In this document: piece by piece, positions 46,090 through 55,201 of the stretch
How the letters are laid out: each line of letters starts with the position of its first letter
Position numbering within the stretch: position 1 is the stretch's first letter
NCBI RefSeq assembly: GCF_900094565.1
Contig: NZ_FMAF01000003.1
Coordinates: forward strand, 310,001 to 374,000
DNA from: Martinezella lusitana
GTDB lineage: Bacteria > Pseudomonadota > Alphaproteobacteria > Rhizobiales > Rhizobiaceae
Length of the DNA: 64,000 nt
Direction: 5' to 3'
The notes under the pieces: generated by a model
Told to the model about the DNA's origin: nothing
Database searches by the model: none
The model's input: the letters and a program-made list of their open reading frames with translations, nothing else
Program-made: the position numbers and the translations under genes

Positions 46090-46180
46090 TAAAGCGCGCG
46101 GCCTGATCCCTATGGATCCGGCGCTCAGTTTTAGTTGATCGCATCAAATTTGTTTTGATCTTCGACATTGGCGGGCTACT

Positions 46181-46810
46181 ATGCCCGCCATGCGCGTTTT
46201 TGCTTTGTCATATCTAGCCCTGCCTATCCTCCTTGCCCTGAGTGCTGCCGCGCCACATGTGGCGATGGCTGACGATTCGAGTATCGTCGAAAGGAAGGAT
46301 CCCGGTGATTCCTCAGGCAGCCTCTCGCCGAAACAGCGGCTCGACAATCTCTTCACGGCGTTGAAGCGCCAGCGCGATCCCGATCAGGCAAGCCTTATTG
46401 CAGATCAGATCAATACGGAGTTGAGCGATTCCGGCAGCGCGACAATCAATCTCCTGATGCAATGGGCCGACAAGGCCATTCAGGAAAAGCGCAATGCTGC
46501 GGCGATGGACTTCCTCGATCAGGTGATCGCGCTGAAGCCCGACTATGTCGAAGGTTGGAATCGCCGCGCGACGCTCAACTACGCCATCGGCGACTATCGC
46601 AAGTCGATGGAGGACATCAACCAGGTTCTGCGGATAGAGCCGCGCCATTTCGGCGCGCTGGCTGGGATGGCGGCCATCCTGAGCGAACGTGGCAATGACG
46701 AGCTGACCCTGAAGGCTTGGGAACGCTTCCTCGAGGTATATCCAGCCAATCGATCCGCGCAGGAACAGGCCGGCAAGCTATCGGAAAAGATTGCCGGCAG
46801 CCGGACTTGA
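46181..46810 (+). CDS. Exported tetratricopeptide repeat protein
   Basis: 209 residues. Signal peptide: MRVFALSYLALPILLALSAA with cleavage after VAMA. After a polar linker come TPR units: AIQEKRNAAAMDFLDQVIAL, KPDYVEGWNRRATLNYAIGD and FGALAGMAAILSERGNDELT. It is probably periplasmic and mediates protein contacts. Homologues occur at the same place after rpmJ in rhizobia. An ATG at 46190 is an alternative start. Function unknown. Confidence 0.85.
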   Translation: MPAMRVFALSYLALPILLALSAAAPHVAMADDSSIVERKDPGDSSGSLSPKQRLDNLFTALKRQRDPDQASLIADQINTELSDSGSATINLLMQWADKAIQEKRNAAAMDFLDQVIALKPDYVEGWNRRATLNYAIGDYRKSMEDINQVLRIEPRHFGALAGMAAILSERGNDELTLKAWERFLEVYPANRSAQEQAGKLSEKIAGSRT

Positions 46811-46904
46811 GGCGTAGGATGCGGCCGTACCCGTCGCCCGGATGACGCTCGAAAGAGAATGAAAAGCCGCGGGTTTGCGCTAGATTAGTGGCTTTCGATA
46901 TTTG

Positions 46905-47957
46905 ATGCGTGCCGCAATGATCGATTCTCTGTTTGCCACCGTTGCTGTGTTTCTTGTCTTGGGCGCCGGCTTCTCCGCCTACAAGACGCGTGCCATCGAG
47001 CGAGCCTATCCCAATATCGGCGAGCTTACGGATGTTGGCGGCTACCGCTTGAATGCCCTGCATGTGCCGCGCCCGGCCACATCGGATCTGCCGCCGCTGG
47101 TTTTCATCCATGGCGCCAGCGGAAACTTGCGCGACCAGTTCGAAGCCTTTGCCGCGCCACTCAGCGGCCGTGCGGAAATGCTGTTCGTCGACCGGCCCGG
47201 CCATGGCTATTCCGAGCGTGGGACTGCCGAAAACGCCCTGCCCTCCGGCCAGGCCGATGCCATCGCCAGGCTCATGGACAAACGCGGCATCAAGAGCGCC
47301 ATCATCATCGGCCATTCCTTCGGCGGCGCGATCGCCGCCGCTTTCGCCATGCGACACCCGGAGAAGACCGAGGGCCTGCTCTTCCTGGCGCCCGCGACTC
47401 ATCCATGGCCCGGCGGCGTCGACTGGTACTATACCCTCGCCGCCATGCCCTTCTTAGGTTGGCTCTTCACGCACATGTTCGTCATCCCGATTGGCCTGCG
47501 CCGTGTCGAGAACGGCACGCTCAGCGTCTTCCACCCGAATGAGCGGCCGGCCGACTATATAGCGAAGACCGCGCCGGAACTGGTGCTGCGCCCGCAAACC
47601 TTCCGCAACAACGCGGCCGACGTCGTCAATCTCTTCGGCTATGTCTCCGCCCACGCATCGCGTTATCGCGAGATCAAGGCGCCCACGATCATCATCACCG
47701 GTGATAGCGACGATATCGTCCTGGAGAAGCTGCATTCGCGCGGCCTGGCGCGCGATATCCCCGGCTCCGAGCTCATCACCATCCGCAATCTCGGCCATAA
47801 ACCCGATTACGTGACGACGGATGTCGCGATCGCCGCCATGGAGCGGCTGGCAGGTCAGCCGCGCGACCTGCAGAGATTGGCGGCGCAGGCGGAAATCCGC
47901 ATCGCCCGCCCCAAGAGCGAACCTACCCCACCGTCTCAGGCCGTGACGACATCGTAA
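46905..47957 (+). CDS. Alpha/beta hydrolase
   Basis: About 350 residues from ATG 46905; ATG 46917 (MIDSLFATVAVF) is equally likely. A hydrophobic N-terminus (LFATVAVFLVLGAGFSA) suggests membrane anchoring. The fold shows LVFIHGASGNLRDQF (oxyanion loop), FVDRPGHGYSERG, the nucleophile elbow IIGHSFGGAIAAAFAMRH, the acid in IITGDSDDIV and the His in IRNLGHKPDYVT. Substrate unknown. Its 3' end overlaps the 3' end of the convergent lysR gene by 35 bases. Confidence 0.88.
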   Translation: MRAAMIDSLFATVAVFLVLGAGFSAYKTRAIERAYPNIGELTDVGGYRLNALHVPRPATSDLPPLVFIHGASGNLRDQFEAFAAPLSGRAEMLFVDRPGHGYSERGTAENALPSGQADAIARLMDKRGIKSAIIIGHSFGGAIAAAFAMRHPEKTEGLLFLAPATHPWPGGVDWYYTLAAMPFLGWLFTHMFVIPIGLRRVENGTLSVFHPNERPADYIAKTAPELVLRPQTFRNNAADVVNLFGYVSAHASRYREIKAPTIIITGDSDDIVLEKLHSRGLARDIPGSELITIRNLGHKPDYVTTDVAIAAMERLAGQPRDLQRLAAQAEIRIARPKSEPTPPSQAVTTS

Positions 47958-48876
47958 CCGGCGCATCCGCGAAGGTTCGACCCTGCGGCGTGGCTTCAAC
48001 CGTTTGCCGCACCGCCTGCAGGATGATCGACGCCAATCGATCCGTCGCCGGGCTTGCCTCCGCCTCGGCACGATGCAGCACGAGATCGAGCTTGGGCAGC
48101 AGAGGCAAACCGGCCTCGCCTGGGGACAGTTGCCTTACCTTGTCGGGCAGGCCGAGTGGCGTGCGTATCGTCAGGCCGAGGCCTGCCGCCGTTGCCGCCC
48201 AAAGCCCTCCGAGGCTCGGGCTGACAAAGGAAATCCGCCAGCCGATGCCGGCACGGTCAAGCATTTTCGTGGCGATGGATCGCAAGAGACAGGGCGCCTC
48301 GAGCGATGCGAGGGGCAGAGGTTCGCCGCTGCCGGCGTGCCAATGCACGGCACCAAGCACCGGACCGACCCAGCACATTGGCACTTCGGCAATGCGATCC
48401 GAATGCGCGGTGCGAAAGCCGTCACTCCATGCAAGCGCCAGATCGAGCTTGCCGGATGTCACCCGTTCGACGAGTTCCGCATTGCGCACCACCCGCGCCT
48501 CGATACGCACCTTCGGATGGGCGCGTGCAAAGCGGCCAAGCACATCAGGCAGCAGGGTTTCGCCGAAATCCTCCTGCAGGCCGAGCCGCACCCAGCCCTC
48601 CAGTTCAGCGCCGTGGATCGCCGTCGCGGCCTCGTCATTCAGGTCCAGCAACCGTCGTGCATAGGCAAGCATGGTCTCGCCGGCCTCGGTCAGCGCCAGC
48701 CCGCGCCCGGCCTTGCGAAAGATCGGCGTGCCAGCCTGCTCCTCCAGTTTCTTGAGCTGGGCGCTGATCGCCGACGTCGAGCGGCCAAGGCGGTCTGCCG
48801 CCTTGGCGAAGCTGCCTAGCTCCATGCCAGTGACGAAGCTGCGCAGGACGTCGAGGTCGAAGATGATCTTCCGCAT
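47923..48876 (-). CDS. LysR-family transcriptional regulator
   Basis: 317 residues. HTH at about 8-66: FDLDVLRSFVTGMELGSFAK, AADRLGRSTSAISAQLKKLE and EQAGTPIFRKAGRGLALTEA are all classical LysR. The C-terminal effector domain has ARVVRNAELVERVTSGKLDL and FVSPSLGGLWAATAAGLGLT. It diverges from a tautomerase/cupin/DUF4865 operon about 115 bases away and very probably controls it. The inducer is unknown. Confidence 0.92.
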   Translation of the reverse strand: MRKIIFDLDVLRSFVTGMELGSFAKAADRLGRSTSAISAQLKKLEEQAGTPIFRKAGRGLALTEAGETMLAYARRLLDLNDEAATAIHGAELEGWVRLGLQEDFGETLLPDVLGRFARAHPKVRIEARVVRNAELVERVTSGKLDLALAWSDGFRTAHSDRIAEVPMCWVGPVLGAVHWHAGSGEPLPLASLEAPCLLRSIATKMLDRAGIGWRISFVSPSLGGLWAATAAGLGLTIRTPLGLPDKVRQLSPGEAGLPLLPKLDLVLHRAEAEASPATDRLASIILQAVRQTVEATPQGRTFADAPVTMSSRPETVG

Positions 48877-48907
48877 GGCTAATCGTCCATATTTTTGGGA
48901 TCATAAG

Positions 48908-48931
48908 TCCTAAATTATCTGATTTTAAGGA
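48908..48931. promoter_or_regulatory. Probable LysR-type operator
   Basis: TCCTAAATTATCTG followed by ATTTTAAGGA, a partial dyad with TCCT/AGGA ends in the AT-rich gap between lysR and the tautomerase gene. ATTATCTGA and ATTATCTAG also form a direct repeat at 48914 and 48934. Confidence 0.4.
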
Positions 48932-48990
48932 TGATTATCTAGTGGCATTCTGTGCTCGTCAAGTGACACAGAAACAGGAGCATCCGTCCC

Positions 48991-49383
48991 ATGCCTTTCA
49001 CCCGCATCACCCTCCTCCGCGGCAAGTCGCCCGAATATCTGAAGGTCCTGTCCGATAATTTTCACCGCGCCATGGTCGAAACCTTCGACGTACCGCCCGC
49101 GGATCGCTTCCAGGCAATCCATCAGCTGGAGCCACACGAGCTGGTCTTCGACCGGACCTATCTCGTCAACGGCCAGCGCTCGGACGATTACATCTTTTTC
49201 GATATAACCATCGGCAAGCCGCGCAGCACGGAGGTCAAGAAGGCTTTCTATCGCCGGCTCGTCGAACTTCTCGGCGACGCACCAGGTGTTCGCCCCGAGG
49301 ACGTCATGATTGCCGTGACATCCACGACGCGCGAGGATCTGTCCTTTGCTGATGGCATCGCGCAGATGATCGAGCAGGTCTGA
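48991..49383 (+). CDS. Tautomerase-family protein
   Basis: 130 residues. Met is followed by Pro (MPFTRITLLRGKSPEYLKVL), the catalytic Pro1 of tautomerases after Met removal. FHRAMVETFDVPPADRFQAI and YIFFDITIGKPRSTEVKKAF match the longer tautomerase_2 (MSAD-like) group, and DVMIAVTSTTREDLSF completes the fold. Substrates of this group are enol or keto acids. It is the first gene of a three-gene operon divergent from lysR, and a cupin follows 5 bases later. Confidence 0.9.
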   Translation: MPFTRITLLRGKSPEYLKVLSDNFHRAMVETFDVPPADRFQAIHQLEPHELVFDRTYLVNGQRSDDYIFFDITIGKPRSTEVKKAFYRRLVELLGDAPGVRPEDVMIAVTSTTREDLSFADGIAQMIEQV

Positions 49384-49388
49384 CAACG

Positions 49389-49784
49389 ATGGACCAGACG
49401 ACGCCTAGCCAATCGCCCGCAATCCATCGCGCCGGCACGGTCGTCCAACGCTCGCCGGATCGCATTGCCAGCGCGCCCTTCTGGGTGGAAATGCTGGTCG
49501 AAAACAGCGAGGACGGCGGCCTGACCGCGATGCGCTGCACCATCGAACCCGGCGTCATGACCCGCTGGCATACGCACCCGCACGGACAGATCCTTTACGT
49601 TCTGTCCGGCGTCGGGATCGCCGAACGCCATGGCGGTCCCGCTGAGGAACTGCGCGCCGGCGATTGCATCACCTTCGCGCCGAACGAACGCCATCGGCAC
49701 GGTGCGGCACCGGAAAGCACCTTCGCCTATATCAGCATCCAGGCGGCGCAGGATGGTAGCGCCGTGACCTGGCTGGAGGAATGA
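49389..49784 (+). CDS. Cupin-domain protein
   Basis: 131 residues. Cupin motif 1 is TRWHTHPHGQILYVLSGVGI (metal ligands His, His and a later residue) and motif 2 is CITFAPNERHRHGAAPESTF. The ligands His-x-His and the His of RHRHG are all present, so a metal-binding cupin is likely. The role in this operon is unknown; quercetinase-like or isomerase chemistry is possible. The stop overlaps the start of the DUF4865 gene. Confidence 0.9.
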   Translation: MDQTTPSQSPAIHRAGTVVQRSPDRIASAPFWVEMLVENSEDGGLTAMRCTIEPGVMTRWHTHPHGQILYVLSGVGIAERHGGPAEELRAGDCITFAPNERHRHGAAPESTFAYISIQAAQDGSAVTWLEE

Positions 49785-50359
49785 CGATGATCGCCATGCA
49801 ATACAACTTCTCCCTGCCCGCGGATTACGACATGGCGATCATCGACCGCCGTATCCGCGACAAAGGCCCCTTGCTCGACAACCTGCCGGGCCTGAAATTC
49901 AAGGCCTATCTCACCGCCAGGAGAGGCGATGCGGTAACGGCGAGCCGGGAAAATCTCTATGCGCCCTTCTATATCTGGCAAGAAGGAGAGGGTCTGAGCG
50001 ACTTCATCTGCGGCCCGGGCTTCGTGGCCGTGAGCGAGAGTTTCGGCCGGCCGCAGGTAAACACCTGGATCGTCTGGCGCGCCGATACGTCATGGGACAT
50101 CCGCAGTGCCCGCTTCGCCACGCGCGAGGTGGTCGCAATCGAACCGCACGTGCCGCTTGCCGAGCTTCGCCAGCAAGAGAGTGATGCGGCCTCTGTGGCG
50201 ATATCGCTGGGAAACGCCCTCGCCTCAATCGTCGCCTTCGAGCCGACACATTGGACGCTGGTGCGCTTCCGGCTGCTGGCCGAGCCGCCCGCGGAGGCAT
50301 CGCGACCAGGCGTCCAGGCCTATAATGTCGGCCATCTTTCCCTGCCAAGCGCGAGCTGA
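49781..50359 (+). CDS. DUF4865 protein
   Basis: 192 residues from ATG 49781, overlapping the cupin stop (ATGA). The start MTMIAMQYNFSLPADYDMAI, the block KGPLLDNLPGLKFKAYLTAR and FYIWQEGEGLSDFICGPGFV are typical of DUF4865. The family is regularly found with tautomerase and cupin genes under a LysR regulator. It may be an enzyme acting on the same small molecule, but no mechanism is known. Confidence 0.88.
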   Translation: MTMIAMQYNFSLPADYDMAIIDRRIRDKGPLLDNLPGLKFKAYLTARRGDAVTASRENLYAPFYIWQEGEGLSDFICGPGFVAVSESFGRPQVNTWIVWRADTSWDIRSARFATREVVAIEPHVPLAELRQQESDAASVAISLGNALASIVAFEPTHWTLVRFRLLAEPPAEASRPGVQAYNVGHLSLPSAS

Positions 50360-50407
50360 AGTGTCACGGAGACAATCTCCCTGTTCCAAAGGGAAGCGGG
50401 GAGCTTT

Positions 50408-51421
50408 ATGGATGGCGGGTCTTTCTTACAGCAGAAGAGTGATCCCTCCATGGTCGATATTGCTATGATCGAAGCCGCCCGCGTTCGTCTCGGCGGCCGC
50501 GCCCGGCGCACGCCGCTTCTCTCCTCGCCTTTCCTCGACGAGATCGCCGGACGCCGACTGTTCGTGAAGGCGGAATGCCTGCAGCATTCCGGATCCTTCA
50601 AGTTTCGCGGCGGCTGGTCGGCGGTATCTGCACTGGAGCCATCGGTGCGCGCCAGGGGCGTCATCGCCTTCTCGTCCGGCAACCATGCCCAGGGTGTGGC
50701 GCTGGCCGCACGGCTGCACGGCATTCCCGCCGTCATCGTCATGCCGACGGATGCTCCCAGGCTGAAGATCGCCAATACCCGTGCCTTCGGCGCCGAGGTC
50801 GTGCTCTATGATCGGATCAAGGAAGACCGGGACGAAATCGGCGCACGCCTCTCCAAGGAGCGCGGCCTGACGTTGATCAAGCCCTTCGACGAACCGCAGG
50901 TCATCGCCGGCCAGGGAACGACCGGTCTCGAAATCGCCGAGCAGGCCGCCGAGGAAGGCATCGAGGTCGCGAGCGTGCTCGTCCCTTGCGGCGGCGGTGG
51001 TTTGACGTCGGGTATCGCGCTGGCACTCGAATCCCGCGCGCCAAGCTTCAAGGTCCGCCCCTGCGAACCGGAGAATTTCGATGATACCACCCGCTCGCTG
51101 GCATCGGGCAAAATCGAGCGCAATGCCGCGCTGCAAGGCTCGATCTGCGACGCCATCATCACGCCGCAGCCGGGCAATATCACCTTTCCGATCCTGAAGC
51201 GCCTCTGCGGCGCCGGCCTTGTCGTCACGGACGAAGAAGCGCAAAAGGCCATGGCGCTTGCTTTCACCCGCCTGAAGATCGTCGTGGAGCCAGGCGGCGC
51301 CGTCGCGCTGGCCGCTGCCCTCTTCCATGGCAAGGATATCGACGGCGATGTCGTAATCGCCGTCACCTCGGGCGGCAATGTCGATACCGAGGTGTTCGAG
51401 GCGGCTCTCAGCCGGCGCTAA
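50408..51421 (+). CDS. Threonine/serine dehydratase-like PLP enzyme
   Basis: 337 residues from ATG 50408, preceded by GGGGAG; ATG 50450 is a possible shorter start. PLP lysine Lys65 in HSGSFKFRGGWSA, SSGNHAQGVALAARLHGIPA, and the phosphate loop VPCGGGGLTSGIALALES are complete. VVEPGGAVALAAALFHGK and AVTSGGNVDT close the fold. It has no ACT domain and is of catabolic TdcB or serine-racemase type. It deaminates Thr/Ser-type substrates to keto acids, the exact substrate being open. Confidence 0.9.
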   Translation: MDGGSFLQQKSDPSMVDIAMIEAARVRLGGRARRTPLLSSPFLDEIAGRRLFVKAECLQHSGSFKFRGGWSAVSALEPSVRARGVIAFSSGNHAQGVALAARLHGIPAVIVMPTDAPRLKIANTRAFGAEVVLYDRIKEDRDEIGARLSKERGLTLIKPFDEPQVIAGQGTTGLEIAEQAAEEGIEVASVLVPCGGGGLTSGIALALESRAPSFKVRPCEPENFDDTTRSLASGKIERNAALQGSICDAIITPQPGNITFPILKRLCGAGLVVTDEEAQKAMALAFTRLKIVVEPGGAVALAAALFHGKDIDGDVVIAVTSGGNVDTEVFEAALSRR

Positions 51422-51425
51422 ACCC

Positions 51426-52061
51426 TCAATTTACAGCACGGCGATAAAGCGCCAGCGAACCGGCCAAAGCCAGAAGCGCGCCGCCACAGGCGCGCTCGAG
51501 CCACTTCGCTCCCTCCGACTTCAGCACCCGTACGGCCTGCGAGCCGAAAGCTGCATAGCCGAACATGATTGCGAAATCGAGCGCGGCGAAGATGGCGCCA
51601 AGGATCATATACTGCTGCATCTGTGGCGCAGCGGGATCGATGAATTGCGGCAGGAAGGCCGAGAAGAACAGATAGCCCTTGGGATTGGTCACCGCGACCA
51701 TGAAGCTCTTCATGCCGATCGCAAAGGCCGTTCCTCTCGGCTGGTTTGCACTTGCCTGCAAGGTCCCGTCGATCGTCCCCTTCGAGCGAAGCATCATGAT
51801 GCCGAGAAAGGCGAGATAGGCCGCGCCGACCCATTTCAGGGCTGAAAACCAAAACTCCGAGGCCGCAAGCAATGCACCGAGGCCTACGGCAACGGCGCTG
51901 ATCAGAACCGCGTCGGAAAGCACGGCACCGACCATGCCCGGCAAGGCGCGTCGCACCCCAAACCGGGTGCCGTTCGTCAGCGCCAGAAGCACGGTCGGGC
52001 CGGGCGTCGCGATACCGATGAAGGAGACGGCGGCGAAGGCTAGCAGCGTGGTGAGATGCAT
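51426..52061 (-). CDS. LysE/RhtB-family exporter
   Basis: 211 residues from the ATG at 52061, with GAGGAGATC upstream. Five to six membrane helices. FAAVSFIGIATPGPTVLLAL is the family start, with the PGP motif. GAAYLAFLGIMMLRSK, MVAVTNPKGYLFFSAFLPQF (NPK motif) and FGYAAFGSQAVRVLKS follow. RhtB relatives export amino acids such as threonine or homoserine. It faces the dehydratase gene tail to tail, with only 4 bases between stops. Confidence 0.9.
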   Translation of the reverse strand: MHLTTLLAFAAVSFIGIATPGPTVLLALTNGTRFGVRRALPGMVGAVLSDAVLISAVAVGLGALLAASEFWFSALKWVGAAYLAFLGIMMLRSKGTIDGTLQASANQPRGTAFAIGMKSFMVAVTNPKGYLFFSAFLPQFIDPAAPQMQQYMILGAIFAALDFAIMFGYAAFGSQAVRVLKSEGAKWLERACGGALLALAGSLALYRRAVN

Positions 52062-52205
52062 GATCTCCTCCCCTTTAAGAGGGGAAGGTTGCATGTGGTG
52101 CGGCCCTTATCAAGGGGTTGCTTGAAAGAGACTTCAGTCTGCCGCGCCTGCAACTGCACGCTCCACAAACTCGGCTACCGACGGCGGTAGCCTTCAGCTC
52201 GTTAA

Positions 52206-53087
52206 CTACTCCACCAATCCCGCATCCTTGGCAGCCAGCGCGCCGATCGCCGACCAGTCGAGCTCCTCGCCGCCATGGGCAAGCAAGGTCAGGAACCGGT
52301 CGCGCAGCAGGCTCGCAAGCGGCAGCGGCACATTCAGCGCCTCGCCGGCGGCCAATGCCAGCCGGATATCCTTCTGGCCGAGCGGCGCGGTGAAGCCGGC
52401 GGGCTTGAACTTGCGGTCGGCAATCAGCCCGCCATAGGTCTTGTAGACAGGCGCGTTAAACAGCGTCGACGTCAGCAGATCGAGGTAGGCATGCCTGTCG
52501 ACGCCACCCTTCTCGACCAGCGCCATGGCCTCCCCAAGCGACTCGATGACCGAGGCGATGAGGAAATTGCCGCTGAGCTTGACGAGATTGGCAGCCTTCG
52601 GCTCTTCGCCAAGAACGAAGGTGCGCTGGCCGATGGCCTCGAAAAGCGGCGTGACCACCTCTATGGCATCGGGTGAGCCGGCGGCGGTAACAAACAATTT
52701 CGCCGCGGCTGCAGCTTCCGGCCTGCCGAAAACCGGCGCGGCAACAAAGCGCTGACCGGCAGCGGCATGTTCTTTCGTCAGCCGCTCGGACATGCCGACG
52801 CTGATCGTGCTTGCGGAGATATGGACGGCTCCCTTGCCCAGGTTCGCCAACACGCCACCATCGCCATGAACGACGGCCGAGAGCGCATCGTCGTGGGCAA
52901 GCATCGTAAAGACGGCTTCTCCGCCACAGGCATCCGCGACCGTCGCAGCGACCTTCGCGCCTTCGCCGGCCAAAGCCTCGGCCTTGTCCCGCGAGCGGTT
53001 ATAAACCGTCACCTCATGGCCAGCCGTCAAAAGATTGGCTGCCATGGCGCTGCCCATCTGCCCTAATCCGATAAATCCGACTTTCAT
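52206..53087 (-). CDS. Beta-hydroxyacid dehydrogenase family (GLYR/HIBADH-like)
   Basis: 293 residues from the ATG at 53087. AAGGAGAT is 8 bases upstream, so the first ATG at 53093 is too close. Cofactor motif KVGFIGLGQMGSAMAANLLT with NRSRDKAEAL suggests NADP use. Substrate loop: ISASTISVGMSERLTKEHAA; catalytic Lys in AANLVKLSGNFLIASVIESL. It reduces succinic semialdehyde or glyoxylate, or oxidises 3-hydroxyacids. A truncated relative of the same family lies at 58159. Confidence 0.9.
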   Translation of the reverse strand: MKVGFIGLGQMGSAMAANLLTAGHEVTVYNRSRDKAEALAGEGAKVAATVADACGGEAVFTMLAHDDALSAVVHGDGGVLANLGKGAVHISASTISVGMSERLTKEHAAAGQRFVAAPVFGRPEAAAAAKLFVTAAGSPDAIEVVTPLFEAIGQRTFVLGEEPKAANLVKLSGNFLIASVIESLGEAMALVEKGGVDRHAYLDLLTSTLFNAPVYKTYGGLIADRKFKPAGFTAPLGQKDIRLALAAGEALNVPLPLASLLRDRFLTLLAHGGEELDWSAIGALAAKDAGLVE

Positions 53088-53147
53088 TGGCATATCTCCT
53101 TATCAATCTGCCTGCCTTGGGGTGATTGCAGGCAATTTGGCTTCAAG

Positions 53148-53178
53148 AAAAAACCCGCCGTCTTGCGACAGCGGGTTT
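53148..53178 (-). terminator. Terminator of pyk
   Basis: On the minus strand AAACCCGCTGTC, loop GCAA, GACGGCGGGTT, then TTTTC. GNRA loop and strong stem. Confidence 0.9.
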
Positions 53179-53216
53179 CGGATGTTTCAGGTGCTGCCGT
53201 GATCGGATGCCGGCGA

Positions 53217-54656
53217 TCACACGCCGGACTGGCCGTCCGAACCGATATAGGCAATGCGCAGCATGTTGGTGGCGCCGGGCGTGCCGAGCGGCACGCCGGC
53301 CGAAATGATGATGCGGTCGCCAGGCTTGCCGAAGCCTTCTTCGGCAACGATGCGGCAGGCATTGTTGACCATATCGTCGAGATCGGTCGCGTCATGGGTG
53401 ACGACGCAGTGCATGCCCCAGACCACGGAGAGGCGGCGGGCAGTCTGGATGATCGGCGACAGCGCCAGGATCGGAACCTGCGGGCGCTCGCGCGAGGCGC
53501 GCAAACCGGTGGTGCCGGACGACGTGTAACAGACGATGGCGGCGAGCTTCAGCGTTTCGGCGATCTGGCGGGCGGCGAGCGAGATCGCATCGGCGCCGGT
53601 CGCTTCCGGCTGGGCGCGCTGGGCGTAGATGATACCCGGATAATGCGGTTCGCGCTCGATGGTGCGGGCGATGGAGGCCATCGTCGACACGGCTTCGACA
53701 GGATAATCGCCGGATGCGGATTCGGCCGAGAGCATGACGGCATCGGCACCTTCGAAGACGGCCGTTGCAACGTCGGAAACTTCGGCGCGGGTCGGAACCG
53801 GCGAAGAGATCATGGATTCCAGCATCTGCGTCGCGACGACCACAGGTTTGCCGGAGCGGCGGCAGGCGCGGATCAGCTGTTTCTGGATGCCTGGAACGGC
53901 TTCGAGCGGCATTTCGACGCCGAGGTCGCCGCGTGCCACCATCAGTGCGTCCGAAAGCTCGATGATTTCCTCGATGCGCTCGACAGCCTGCGGCTTTTCG
54001 ATCTTCGACATCAGGCCGACGCGGCCATGCGAGATCTTGCGCACTTCCGTCAGGTCTTCCGGGCGTTGGATGAACGACAAGGCAACCCAGTCGACTTCGT
54101 TGGTGGCGAGAACAGCGTCGAGGTCGATACGGTCCTTCTCGGTCAGAGCGCCGACGCCAAGCAGCGTATCGGGCAGGCTGACGCCCTTGCGGTCGGAAAT
54201 CTTCGTGCCGGAAATGACAGTCGTGACGATGCTCTTGCCGTCGCATTTTTCAGCGCGCAGCGCCAGCTTGCCGTCGTCGATCAGCAGGCGATGGCCGGGC
54301 TGGACCGATTCCAGGATTTCCGGGTGCGGAAGGAATACGCGAGTGTTGTCACCGGGCGTATCCTGATTGTCGAGCGTGAAGGTCTGGCCGGGCGTGAGGT
54401 CGACCTTGCCATCAGCAAACTTGCCGACGCGCAGCTTGGGACCCTGCAAGTCAGCGAGAATGCCGATCGGACGGCCGCAACGGCTCTCTACGGCGCGAAT
54501 GCGCTGGATCAGCATGCGCATCACGTCATGGCTCGCATGGCTCATGTTGATACGGAATAGATCTGCGCCTGCCTCATGAAGCTTCTGGATCATCTCCTCG
54601 GAAGAAGAGGCCGGACCGAGCGTGGCGAGGATTTTAACTTTTCGGTTGCGTCTCAT
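53217..54656 (-). CDS. pyk: Pyruvate kinase
   Basis: 479 residues. It converts PEP and ADP to pyruvate and ATP. VKILATLGPASSSEEMIQKL starts it, then LFRINMSHASHDVMRMLIQR and GILADLQGPKLRVGKFADGK. Catalytic Lys in LMSKIEKPQAVERIEEIIEL, Mg site ALMVARGDLGVEMPLEAVPG, and the SAESASGDYPVEAVSTMASI region follow. The C-terminal domain ends at ATNMLRIAYIG. Its ATG overlaps the stop of the DUF1036 gene by one base (TGATG), so they are an operon, a rhizobial arrangement. Confidence 0.97.
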   Translation of the reverse strand: MRRNRKVKILATLGPASSSEEMIQKLHEAGADLFRINMSHASHDVMRMLIQRIRAVESRCGRPIGILADLQGPKLRVGKFADGKVDLTPGQTFTLDNQDTPGDNTRVFLPHPEILESVQPGHRLLIDDGKLALRAEKCDGKSIVTTVISGTKISDRKGVSLPDTLLGVGALTEKDRIDLDAVLATNEVDWVALSFIQRPEDLTEVRKISHGRVGLMSKIEKPQAVERIEEIIELSDALMVARGDLGVEMPLEAVPGIQKQLIRACRRSGKPVVVATQMLESMISSPVPTRAEVSDVATAVFEGADAVMLSAESASGDYPVEAVSTMASIARTIEREPHYPGIIYAQRAQPEATGADAISLAARQIAETLKLAAIVCYTSSGTTGLRASRERPQVPILALSPIIQTARRLSVVWGMHCVVTHDATDLDDMVNNACRIVAEEGFGKPGDRIIISAGVPLGTPGATNMLRIAYIGSDGQSGV

Positions 54657-55201
54657 CAGTTCTGGCTTTCTTGGCTGCCCGGGGGCTCGGAGAGCTGAAC
54701 CATCCAGCTCGCCTGGCGTCCCGTGTCGTATTCCTTGAATCCCATCTTCTGGTAGCCACGAGCGTAGCAGTCCTTCACACCTGGGATTTTAAATTCATTT
54801 TCCGCTACGCACATTTCGACGTCGCCAACCCAGCGACCGCCGCGAGCCGCGTCTTCTGCGTAGAGGTAATAATAGCGGGATTGAAGCGGTCCTTCGACCA
54901 AGGTGGCGCAGGTGGTCGCCGGAACCTGCCACCATCCCTCGGTCACCCAGCCCTCCTTCGCGCGATAACCGATCGCCACACCGACGAGATTCTGCGTACC
55001 GTTACAAACGCGGAAGTCTGCATGAGCCGCACTCGGCATAAAGAAAAACGGCGCGGCGACGGCGAGGATGAGAAACGCGATTCGGGCGAGCGGCCCTGAC
55101 CGCTTAACGAAACGTGGCGCTACTTGGCTGGACACGGCTTCCAATTGGCTCCCGGTTATTCGTTGTTGCGTCTTCTTGCGCCGCCATCCCATGAATGTCA
55201 A
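54656..55201 (-). CDS. DUF1036 exported protein
   Basis: 181 residues from ATG 55201; ATG 55192 is nearby. A basic N-terminal segment precedes a hydrophobic one (ARIAFLILAVAAPFFFMPSA, ending SAAHA), so it is exported or anchored. The DUF1036 part follows: DFRVCNGTQNLVGVAIGYRA, GWVTEGWWQVPATTCATLVE and CYARGYQKMGFKEYDTGRQA. Four cysteines could form disulfides. The function is unknown, but the link upstream of pyk is conserved in rhizobia. Confidence 0.88.
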   Translation of the reverse strand: MTFMGWRRKKTQQRITGSQLEAVSSQVAPRFVKRSGPLARIAFLILAVAAPFFFMPSAAHADFRVCNGTQNLVGVAIGYRAKEGWVTEGWWQVPATTCATLVEGPLQSRYYYLYAEDAARGGRWVGDVEMCVAENEFKIPGVKDCYARGYQKMGFKEYDTGRQASWMVQLSEPPGSQESQN

